From a bacterium (Candidatus Torokbacteria) CG_4_10_14_0_2_um_filter_35_8 (GTDB taxonomy: Bacteria; Patescibacteriota; GCA-2792135), in the NCBI GenBank assembly GCA_002792135.1, contig PFNU01000025.1, positions 1 through 15,741 of the forward strand: DNA of 15,741 nucleotides, read 5' to 3'. Positions 1 through 5,571 of this stretch are shown here, piece by piece. The position numbers and the translations under genes were made by a program. Below the pieces are notes generated by a model. That model was not told the origin of the DNA. It searched no databases and saw only the letters and a program-made list of their open reading frames with translations. How positions within the stretch are numbered: the stretch's first letter is position 1; the number at the start of each line of letters is the position of its first letter.

Positions 1-2428
1 GAGCTTCATCAACTGTCATTTCTAAAACTTCAGCAGTATTTTTTTCTTTATAATGAATTTCTAAAGTTTCTCTATTATATCTTGTCCCATTACACTCCTC
101 GCAATCAACATAAACATCGGGTAGAAACTGCATTTCTATCTTGATAATTCCATCTCCTCGGCATGCCTCACACCTTCCACCTTTAACATTAAAAGAAAAT
201 CTACCAGGCTTGTATCCTCTCATTTTTGCTTCAGGAGTTTGAGAAAATAGATCGCGAATATAAGTAAATATTCCAGTATAGGTTGCAGGATTGGAGCGAG
301 GAGTTCTTCCAATGGGAGATTGATCTATTAAAATAACTTTATCCAAATTTTTTACCCCTATGATTTTATCATGCTTTCCTGGTTCTTCAAAAGAACGATA
401 GAATTTACTAGCAAGTTTTTTGGCAATAATATCATTCATAAGAGAAGATTTTCCTGATCCTGAAACACCAGTTATTACCACAAATTTATTCAGAGGGATC
501 TTGACATTAATATTTTTTAGGTTATGCTCTCTTGCGCCTTTTACTTCCAAATATTTTTTTGATTTTTTCTTTCTTTTCTTAATTAATTCAATTCTTTTTT
601 TTCCTGATAAATACTGGCCTGTTAAAGAATTGCTAGCTTTTTTAATCTCCTTAGGGCTTCCTTCTGCAATTATTTCTCCCCCGTCCTTCCCTGCACCTGG
701 CCCAATGTCAATAACATAATCTGCAGAATTAATCGTCGCTTCATCATGTTCTACTACAACGACTGTATTTCCTAAGTCTCTAAGATTCTTTAGGGTACTA
801 ATAAGTCTATCATTATCTCTCTGATGAAGGCCGATTGTTGGCTCATCTAAGATATAAACTACTCCGGTTAAGCCTGATCCTATTTGGGTTGCAAGTCTTA
901 TTCTTTGCGCTTCTCCTCCTGCCAGAGTGGAAGTTGCTCTATCTAATGTAATATAAGAAAGACCAACGTTTAAAAGAAATTTAAGTCTATTTTTTATTTC
1001 TTTCAAGATTTGTTTTCCAATCACCCTTTCTTTTTCCGAAAGAGCTTTATCTAATTTATTAAAAAATTTTTCTGCTTTTTCAATACTTAAACAAGTTATC
1101 TTATCAATTGATTCTTCCCCTACTTTTACTGCTAAAGCCTCTGGCTTCAGCCTTTTTCCTTTACAGACAGGGCATTTCCTTACCCTCATATATCTTTCTA
1201 TATCTTTTTGAATATAATCTGAATCTGTTTCTCTGTAACGCCTTTCAAGGTTGGGGATTACCCCCTCAAAAGAAGTATGAAAGACTCCTTTCCTTCTTTC
1301 CAAAGAATAGTCTACAGTAATCTCATCGCCTTCTGTCCCATAAAGAATCTTATTGAATTTTTCTTTGGGAATTCTTTTTACCGGGGTATTTATAGAAAAA
1401 CCATATTCTTCTGCCACAGCTTCCATCATTCTTCCATACCAAGTACTTCTTACGTTTGATCTTGCCCAAGGTTTTACTGCCCCCTCAGCAATACTCAAAT
1501 TTTTATTAACAATCAAATCGGGATCAATTTCTAGCTTTATGCCAAGACCAGTACAGACAGGACAAGCGCCATGAGGTGAATTAAAACTAAAAGTACGAGG
1601 CTCCATCTCTGGAAAGCTAACCCCGCAATGGTCACAAGCAAAATGTTCCGAAAAAACTAAATCTTCATTTTTACCTAGTAAATTAACATAAATAATTCCA
1701 TTTCCTAGATCTAACGCAGTTTCTAAAGAGTCAACAAGTCTTGTTTTTCTCTCGTTAACAACACTCTTCCCTTCTTTACTTTTACCCTCTTTTTTAATAA
1801 CCAATCTATCAATTACTACCTCAATATTATGTTTTTTATATTTTGCAAGGCTCAAATCCTGCGCTTCGTCAAGTTCTAAAACAATCCCATCCACTCTTAC
1901 TCTTACATACCCTGCTTTTTTAATATCTTCAAAAACACCCTTGTGTTCTCCTTTTCTATCTTTTACAAGTGGCGCTAAGACTATAATCTTTGTTTTATCG
2001 GGAAGTGATAAAATAGTATTGGTAATTTGGGTGATGGTTTGTGCTTTTACTTCTCTACCACACTTCGGGCAATGAGGAATACCAATTCTGGCATATAAAA
2101 GCCTTAAATAATCATAAATTTCTGTTGCTGTTCCTACTGTTGAACGAGGGTTTTTGGATACTGATCTCTGATCAATGGAAATCGCAGGAGAAAGCCCTGT
2201 AATCTGATCAACATCTGGTTTTTCTTTTAAACCCAAAAACTGTCTTGCGTATGCTGAAAGACTCTCAATATATCTTCTTTGCCCTTCAGCATATATAGTA
2301 TCAAAAGCAAGAGAAGACTTTCCTGATCCTGAAACACCGGTTATCACCACAAATTTATTCCTAGGAATCTCGACATTGATATTTTTAAGATTATGCTCTC
2401 TTGCACCACGAATAGTTATTTTGTCCAT
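1..2428 (-). CDS. uvrA: UvrABC system protein A (excinuclease ATPase), C-terminus beyond window
   Basis: UvrA is the DNA-damage-sensing ATPase of nucleotide excision repair; as a dimer it loads UvrB on lesions. The reverse strand reads without a stop from the ATG at 2428-2426 to the left edge, giving 809 codons of a family usually ~940 long, so about 130 C-terminal residues are missing. Visible in order: Walker A GVSGSGKSSL at 31-40; zinc module with C265/C268 and C289/C292; ABC signature LAGGEAQ at 502-508 (alanine where LSGGE is usual) followed by Walker B ILDEP; second Walker A at 654-663; second zinc finger C753/C756 and C776/C779. The second signature and Walker B motifs lie outside the window. 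The start is fixed by the family-typical N-terminus (MDKITIRGAREHNL) and by a good promoter about 35 nt upstream. No Shine-Dalgarno is present. It is divergent from uvrC, its functional partner. Confidence 0.98.
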   Translation of the reverse strand, partial: MDKITIRGAREHNLKNINVEIPRNKFVVITGVSGSGKSSLAFDTIYAEGQRRYIESLSAYARQFLGLKEKPDVDQITGLSPAISIDQRSVSKNPRSTVGTATEIYDYLRLLYARIGIPHCPKCGREVKAQTITQITNTILSLPDKTKIIVLAPLVKDRKGEHKGVFEDIKKAGYVRVRVDGIVLELDEAQDLSLAKYKKHNIEVVIDRLVIKKEGKSKEGKSVVNERKTRLVDSLETALDLGNGIIYVNLLGKNEDLVFSEHFACDHCGVSFPEMEPRTFSFNSPHGACPVCTGLGIKLEIDPDLIVNKNLSIAEGAVKPWARSNVRSTWYGRMMEAVAEEYGFSINTPVKRIPKEKFNKILYGTEGDEITVDYSLERRKGVFHTSFEGVIPNLERRYRETDSDYIQKDIERYMRVRKCPVCKGKRLKPEALAVKVGEESIDKITCLSIEKAEKFFNKLDKALSEKERVIGKQILKEIKNRLKFLLNVGLSYITLDRATSTLAGGEAQRIRLATQIGSGLTGVVYILDEPTIGLHQRDNDRLISTLKNLRDLGNTVVVVEHDEATINSADYVIDIGPGAGKDGGEIIAEGSPKEIKKASNSLTGQYLSGKKRIELIKKRKKKSKKYLEVKGAREHNLKNINVKIPLNKFVVITGVSGSGKSSLMNDIIAKKLASKFYRSFEEPGKHDKIIGVKNLDKVILIDQSPIGRTPRSNPATYTGIFTYIRDLFSQTPEAKMRGYKPGRFSFNVKGGRCEACRGDGIIKIEMQFLPDVYVDCEECNGTRYNRETLEIHYKEKNTAEVLEMTVDEA

Positions 2429-2461
2429 AAAAAAATTCTTGAATATAAAAGACGTTTACTA

Positions 2462-2490
2462 ATTATACGAAAAAATTTAAGAAGGATCAA
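2462..2490 (-). promoter_or_regulatory. sigma70-type promoter of uvrA
   Basis: On the reverse strand TTGATC (2490-2485) and TATAAT (2467-2462) are separated by exactly 17 bp. Transcription would start near 2455, leaving a leader of roughly 27 nt before the uvrA ATG at 2428. No SOS (LexA) box was recognised nearby. Confidence 0.7.
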
Positions 2491-2510
2491 TTGTTGAAAA
2501 AGTTAATTAG

Positions 2511-2655
2511 GGACTAGGGGCTAGTGGATTAAATTAAAAGTCCAAAATGCAAAATTAAAAATGATTTAGGTTGTAGGTTATAGGAGCTAGGAGAACTAGT
2601 TCTACAGACTAATTCCTAACTTCCTAACCTCCTAATTCCTAATTATAATTCATGA
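2511..2655. repeat. low-complexity CTAGG/CCTAA and AATTCCTAATT intergenic repeat tract
   Basis: The uvrA-uvrC spacer holds degenerate tandem copies of TAGG-type units at 2513-2595, followed by the complementary CCTAA-type units at about 2610-2642 and then AATTC/ATGATTC-type units. The two halves form a loose inverted repeat around AACTAGTT (2595-2602). Similar CCTA-rich sequence recurs at 7589-7624 and 4676-4699. No ORF is supportable here. Confidence 0.65.
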
Positions 2656-2678
2656 TTCATAATTCCTGATTCACTTAC

Positions 2679-2726
2679 ATTCGTGCAGATACTCGTGACC
2701 GATTCGCACAACATTCGCATCATTCG
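2679..2726. repeat. ATTCG-unit degenerate repeat
   Basis: The pentamer ATTCG occurs at 2679, 2702, 2713 and 2722, three of them as ATTCGCA, within under 50 bp just upstream of the uvrC promoter. It looks like a short dispersed or decaying tandem repeat rather than a regulatory array, because the spacing is irregular (23, 11, 9 bp). Confidence 0.45.
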
Positions 2727-2738
2727 CATTTACTTTAA

Positions 2739-2766
2739 TTGAAACAATACAAATCTCTGCTACAAT
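2739..2766 (+). promoter_or_regulatory. sigma70-type promoter of uvrC, positioned for leaderless mRNA
   Basis: TTGAAA (2739-2744) and TACAAT (2761-2766) are separated by 16 bp. The uvrC ATG starts at 2773, only six bases after the -10 box, so the predicted transcription start falls on or next to the initiation codon. That implies a leaderless message, consistent with no ribosome binding site. Confidence 0.65.
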
Positions 2767-2772
2767 ATACCT

Positions 2773-4452
2773 ATGATTCTTAAAATCCAGAAAAAATTGA
2801 AGAATTTACCAAATTCTCCTGGAGTGTACATGTTTAAAAACAAATTCGGGAAGGTTATCTATGTCGGAAAAGCTAAAAACATAAAAAAACGAGTAAAATC
2901 CTATTTTCAAAAAACACACGAAAGCTCTCCTAAAACCAAATATTTACTGCAAAACATCTACAACTTAGATTACACAATTTCTGATTCAGAAATTGAGGCT
3001 TTAGTTTTAGAATCTAATTTAATAAAAGAATATAGACCTAAATTTAATGTAACTCTAAAAGATGATAAATCTTACCCTTTTGTAAAAATCACCACTTCTG
3101 AGAAATTTCCCAGAGTGTATTTTACACGAAGAACCGGAAAAAACACTGGCAAAAAACAAGATAAATACTTTGGACCTTTTACTTCAGCAGAAAACTTAAG
3201 AAATACTTTGAAAACTTTACATAAAATCTTTCCTTTTAGAACTTGCGGGAAGCTTCCTAAAAGAGAATGTCTTTTTTATCATATTAAGCTTTGTCCTGCG
3301 CCATGTACCGCTAAAATCTCAGAACAAGATTACCAAAAGGTAGTTAAGAATATTATTTCGTTTTTAGAAGGGAAAACTGAAAGTTTAGTAAAAAACTTAA
3401 CAGAGCAAATGAAGAAAGAGGCTAAGTTTCATAACTTTGAAAAAGCAGCCACTTTAAGGGATCAAATTGAGAAAATTAAATTCTCTTCTGAAAAGCAAAA
3501 AGTAATATCAGCAGAAAACGTAAATCAAGATATCCTAGCAGTTTGTAAAAAACGTTATCTGGCGGTAATTACTTTCTTCTCTATTCGTGAGGGTAAACTT
3601 ATTAAAAAAGACAATTTTGAATTAGGACATATCCAAAGGGTAAACACAAAAGAACTCTTAACTTCGTTTGCTAAACAATATTATCAAAAGCCGCAAATTC
3701 TTGTTCCTAAAGAAATCATCTTATCAGAAGAAATCGACGATCAAAAGTTAATTGAAAAATTATTATCTGAAAAATTAAAAGAACCAGGATCTAGGTTCAA
3801 AAAAGTAAAGATTATAATTCCCAAACGAGGTAGAAAAAGAAAGCTTATTAAACTCGCCTTGAAAAACGCTGAGCAATATTTAGAAGCTAAATTTAAAGAA
3901 AAAGAAGAGTCAATTAAAACCTTGATAAAGCTTAAGAAAGCATTATACCTCGCAAAAATTCCAAGAAGAATAGAATGCTATGACGTCTCTAATATTTCAG
4001 GAAAAGCCGCAACAGGATCAATGATAGTTTTTTCTAATGGTAAAACTAATAAGTCTGAGTATCGGAGATTTAAAATTAAAACTATTAAATTACCCAATGA
4101 TTATGCTATGATAAAAGAGATATTTACCCGAAGATTTGCAAGATTAAAAGCAAACAGAAAAGACTCTTGGCCCACACCAGATTTAATAATCGTTGATGGC
4201 GGAAAAGGACAGCTTAATACTGCGTTAAGTGTTTTAAAAGAAATAAAAGATTCTCAAAAAATAGACATTAATATTCCTATCATTTCTCTTGCCAAGAAAA
4301 AAGAAGAAGTTTTCGTGCCAAAGAAATCAAAACCAATTTTACTCCCTAAGAATTCTCAAAGTTTATTTCTTGTCCAAAGAATAAGGGACGAAGCGCATAG
4401 GTTTGCGATTGCATATCACAAGAAATTAAGGGAAAAAGAGATTAGGAGTTAG
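2773..4452 (+). CDS. uvrC: UvrABC system protein C (dual-incision nuclease) lacking the C-terminal HhH domain
   Basis: UvrC makes both incisions around a lesion marked by UvrA/UvrB. Domains in order: GIY-YIG nuclease (GVYMF 17-21, VIYVG 28-32, R40, catalytic-type E80); four cysteines C158, C166, C174, C178 at the region proposed to bind an Fe-S cluster in this family; UVR domain for UvrB contact at about 209-243; RNase H-like nuclease with D404, D443, D475 and H542, matching the positions described as catalytic in E. coli UvrC (399, 438, 466, 538). At 559 residues it is ~50 shorter than E. coli UvrC, and it stops ~17 residues after H542, so the tandem helix-hairpin-helix DNA-binding domain is absent. 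The last codons and the stop lie in a repeat-like ATTAGGAGTTAG (4441-4452). The ATG at 2773 gives the family N-terminus. Downstream is repeat DNA with no clear terminator. Confidence 0.98.
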   Translation: MILKIQKKLKNLPNSPGVYMFKNKFGKVIYVGKAKNIKKRVKSYFQKTHESSPKTKYLLQNIYNLDYTISDSEIEALVLESNLIKEYRPKFNVTLKDDKSYPFVKITTSEKFPRVYFTRRTGKNTGKKQDKYFGPFTSAENLRNTLKTLHKIFPFRTCGKLPKRECLFYHIKLCPAPCTAKISEQDYQKVVKNIISFLEGKTESLVKNLTEQMKKEAKFHNFEKAATLRDQIEKIKFSSEKQKVISAENVNQDILAVCKKRYLAVITFFSIREGKLIKKDNFELGHIQRVNTKELLTSFAKQYYQKPQILVPKEIILSEEIDDQKLIEKLLSEKLKEPGSRFKKVKIIIPKRGRKRKLIKLALKNAEQYLEAKFKEKEESIKTLIKLKKALYLAKIPRRIECYDVSNISGKAATGSMIVFSNGKTNKSEYRRFKIKTIKLPNDYAMIKEIFTRRFARLKANRKDSWPTPDLIIVDGGKGQLNTALSVLKEIKDSQKIDINIPIISLAKKKEEVFVPKKSKPILLPKNSQSLFLVQRIRDEAHRFAIAYHKKLREKEIRS

Positions 4453-4479
4453 AAAATTAAGGTTTAGCCATAACTACAG

Positions 4480-4567
4480 GCTGCAAATGTCTAATTTCTA
4501 ATTAAGAATTTCTAATCAAATCCCAATGACTTAAATGACCAACGATTTGGAATTACGAATTATAACA
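4480..4567. repeat. dispersed repeat, copy 1 (GCTGCAAAT...AATGACCAA type)
   Basis: Starting 27 bp after uvrC, this segment carries GCTGCAAAT, TTCTAATTAAGAAT, AAATCCCAATGACT and AATGACCAA in that order. The same blocks in the same order occur at 7447-7508, after the substrate-binding-protein gene. In both places the block is followed by a TGTCATYCTG-headed hairpin element. It has no coding potential. Confidence 0.7.
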
Positions 4568-4671
4568 TGTCATTCCTGCCCTGTACTGATTACGGGGTAA
4601 ACTCCAGCAGGAATCTATATCTAGCGCATAAATAGGACTCCAGATGGATTCCCGCCTGTGCGGGAATGACG
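4568..4671. repeat. MITE/BIME-like palindromic element with GTCATTCC ends
   Basis: Outer inverted ends GTCATTCCTGC (4569-4579) and GCGGGAATGAC (4660-4670) match at 10 of 11 positions. Inside are two hairpins: ATTCCTGC (4572-4579) with GCAGGAAT (4607-4614), and ATTCCCGC (4648-4655) with GCGGGAAT (4660-4667) around a 4-nt loop. Hairpins of the GTCATTCCCGC...GCGGGAAT type are widespread in unrelated bacterial genomes and behave as non-autonomous repeats. No transposase gene is present, so any mobility would need an enzyme encoded elsewhere. Confidence 0.7.
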
Positions 4672-4708
4672 TTTCCTAGTAGCCTAGTTACCTAGTAGTT
4701 CCCACCCG

Positions 4709-4725
4709 GTCCGCCCAGGGCGGAC
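4709..4725. repeat. TCCGCC/GGCGGA hairpin, copy 1
   Basis: GTCCGCC (4709-4715) and GGCGGAC (4719-4725) form a 7-bp GC-rich stem with a 3-nt loop in otherwise AT-rich spacer. It is one of four similar hairpins in the window. It follows a CCTAGTAG-type tract (4676-4699). No T-run follows, so it is not an obvious terminator. Confidence 0.65.
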
Positions 4726-4751
4726 TCGTATTACTTTTCGTCAATCTCCTT

Positions 4752-4919
4752 ATGTCAAAAAATAAAAGACCTTCAGAGAAAGACTTTGAAGAAATGCAAA
4801 AAGACCTAGAAAAAGAAGAAAAGCCGAAAATGCCAAAACATGGTTATTCTGTTTTCGATCTACAAAAAACAATCTATAAAAAAGCAGAGAAAAGGGTAAA
4901 AAAGGATAAGAAAAAATGA
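4752..4919 (+). CDS. small Lys/Glu-rich hypothetical protein (55 aa)
   Basis: An ATG at 4752 opens a 55-codon frame ending at TGA 4917-4919. I do not recognise the family. The product is very basic and charged: an acidic/basic helix-prone N-terminal half (DFEEMQKDLEKEEK), a short non-charged central piece (MPKHGYSVFDLQKTI, about residues 27-41) and a Lys-rich tail. The central piece looks like constrained protein sequence rather than random AT-rich translation, and the frame ends just before a new repeat block, which supports a real gene isolated between repeats. There is no Shine-Dalgarno sequence and I see no convincing promoter. No signal peptide or membrane segment is visible. A nucleic-acid- or ribosome-associated role would be a guess from charge alone. 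The opposite-strand reading of the same DNA is judged a shadow. Confidence 0.55.
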   Translation: MSKNKRPSEKDFEEMQKDLEKEEKPKMPKHGYSVFDLQKTIYKKAEKRVKKDKKK

Positions 4920-4954
4920 AGGAATTATGAATCACGAATTAGGAATCAGGGAAG

Positions 4955-4989
4955 AATTTGGAATTTGGAATTTTCCGCCACGGCGGATC
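4955..4989. repeat. ATTTGGAATTTTCCGCC hairpin element, copy 2 of the TCCGCC family
   Basis: TCCGCC (4974-4979) and GGCGGA (4982-4987) form a tight hairpin preceded by TTTGGAATTTGGAATTT. The block ATTTGGAATTTTCCGCCA also occurs at 15681-15698, where it ends a much larger repeat element, so this copy may be an isolated right end of that element. Confidence 0.6.
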
Positions 4990-5010
4990 AGCCTATGGCT
5001 GAAGAATATA

Positions 5011-5140
5011 TGTAGAGACACGCAGCAGCGTGCCCATTGTAGAGACGTTGCACCGCACAACGTCTCCTCACCAGCAAGAACGACTTTAGTCGGCCAATGT
5101 TTGTAGAGTTTGTAGAGACGCAATTAATCGCGTCTCTACT
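5011..5140. repeat. cluster of three TGTAGAGAC-headed palindromic repeats
   Basis: Three hairpins each begin with TGTAGAGAC. Copy 1 at 5011-5032 has stem CACGC/GCGTG. Copy 2 at 5039-5066 has the 9-bp stem GAGACGTTG (5042-5050) and CAACGTCTC (5058-5066). Copy 3 at 5111-5139 has the 10-bp stem GTAGAGACGC (5112-5121) and GCGTCTCTAC (5130-5139). A further small hairpin CGACT/AGTCG lies at 5081-5092, and a partial head TTGTAGAG at 5101-5108. Heads are conserved while inner stems differ between copies with pairing preserved, the pattern of palindromic dispersed repeats. Spacing is irregular and there are no cas genes, so this is not a CRISPR array. Confidence 0.75.
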
Positions 5141-5145
5141 ACAAT

Positions 5146-5216
5146 GCGTTCCTATAATAGGTGTTTTTTAAAGGAACGCACCATGGCGTGTTCCTACAGC
5201 GATAGCGATAGCGATA
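5146..5216. repeat. GGAACG-type palindrome with GCGATA tandem hexamers
   Basis: GCGTTCCT (5146-5153) is the exact reverse complement of AGGAACGC (5172-5179). The latter can alternatively pair with GTGTTCCT (5188-5195) in a second hairpin with one wobble and one mismatch. Three tandem GCGATA units follow at 5199-5216. The GGAACG half-sites resemble the perfect palindrome at 11445-11473. Nothing coding is visible. Confidence 0.6.
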
Positions 5217-5261
5217 TTGATATTCCTATAATTCCCGATTCCCTCTAATTCCCTAACAAAA

Positions 5262-5290
5262 TTGACTTTCTCGCCCATTTATACTAATAT
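5262..5290 (+). promoter_or_regulatory. putative sigma70-type promoter of secG
   Basis: TTGACT (5262-5267) and TAATAT (5285-5290) are 17 bp apart. Transcription from about 5297 would give a ~44-nt leader before the secG ATG at 5341. TATACT overlaps at 5280-5285 but sits at a poor 12-bp spacing, so the TAATAT reading is preferred. Confidence 0.5.
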
Positions 5291-5340
5291 CCCACTAACT
5301 GTAGAAAGTTGCGTGTTATTTTCCTTAACTACAAATAAAA

Positions 5341-5562
5341 ATGGAAAAAACGCTTAAAATAGCTCAAATAGTGATCTCTGTAATCTTAGTTATTGTTATT
5401 CTCTTGCAAAATAGAGAAGGGGGCTTAGGTATGGCATTTGGCGGCGAAGGCAATGTATTTAGTACAAAAAGAGGTTTTGAGAAAATGCTTTTTATCTTTA
5501 CTATTATTCTATCTATTGCTTTTTTAGGTACTGCGCTTGCAAATACTCTTCTTATTGATTAA
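5341..5562 (+). CDS. secG: preprotein translocase subunit SecG
   Basis: SecG is the small auxiliary membrane subunit of the SecYEG channel. The 73-residue length is normal. Two membrane segments are visible, at about residues 6-22 and 48-67, joined by the family-typical loop: ILLQ at 20-23, then GGLGMAFGG at 27-35 and F-x-T-K-R-G at 40-45. The ATG at 5341 places the first membrane helix correctly. There is no Shine-Dalgarno. The stop is followed after 9 nt by the GTG of a secreted-domain peptide-binding protein, so the two are probably co-transcribed, and the second product is itself a likely Sec substrate. Identification rests on the loop motif and topology. Confidence 0.93.
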   Translation: MEKTLKIAQIVISVILVIVILLQNREGGLGMAFGGEGNVFSTKRGFEKMLFIFTIILSIAFLGTALANTLLID

Positions 5563-5571
5563 CAAACACCA

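Noticed and set aside
420..1574. Several plus-strand frames of 60-99 codons.
   Set aside because: They lie antisense to the intact uvrA frame and have no recognisable features.
2429..2772. A tRNA or small RNA gene in the uvrA-uvrC spacer.
   Set aside because: No cloverleaf or terminator-like end could be drawn; the sequence is low-complexity repeat plus two promoters.
4750..4935. Open frame of 61 codons on the minus strand over the small ORF at 4752-4919.
   Set aside because: Its hydrophobic Phe/Leu-rich product is the usual antisense reading of a Lys/Glu-rich gene.
4932..5123. Open frame of 63 codons on the minus strand.
   Set aside because: It runs through the hairpin repeats and its translation simply reflects them; no protein-like composition or start signal.
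5011..5140. Repeated palindromes with similar heads could be read as a CRISPR array.
   Set aside because: Only three diverged copies exist, spacing is irregular (28 and 72 bp between heads), the inner sequences are themselves palindromic, and no cas genes are present.
5280..5285. TATACT as the secG -10 box.
   Set aside because: It lies only 12 bp from TTGACT; the TAATAT at 5285-5290 has the proper 17-bp spacing.
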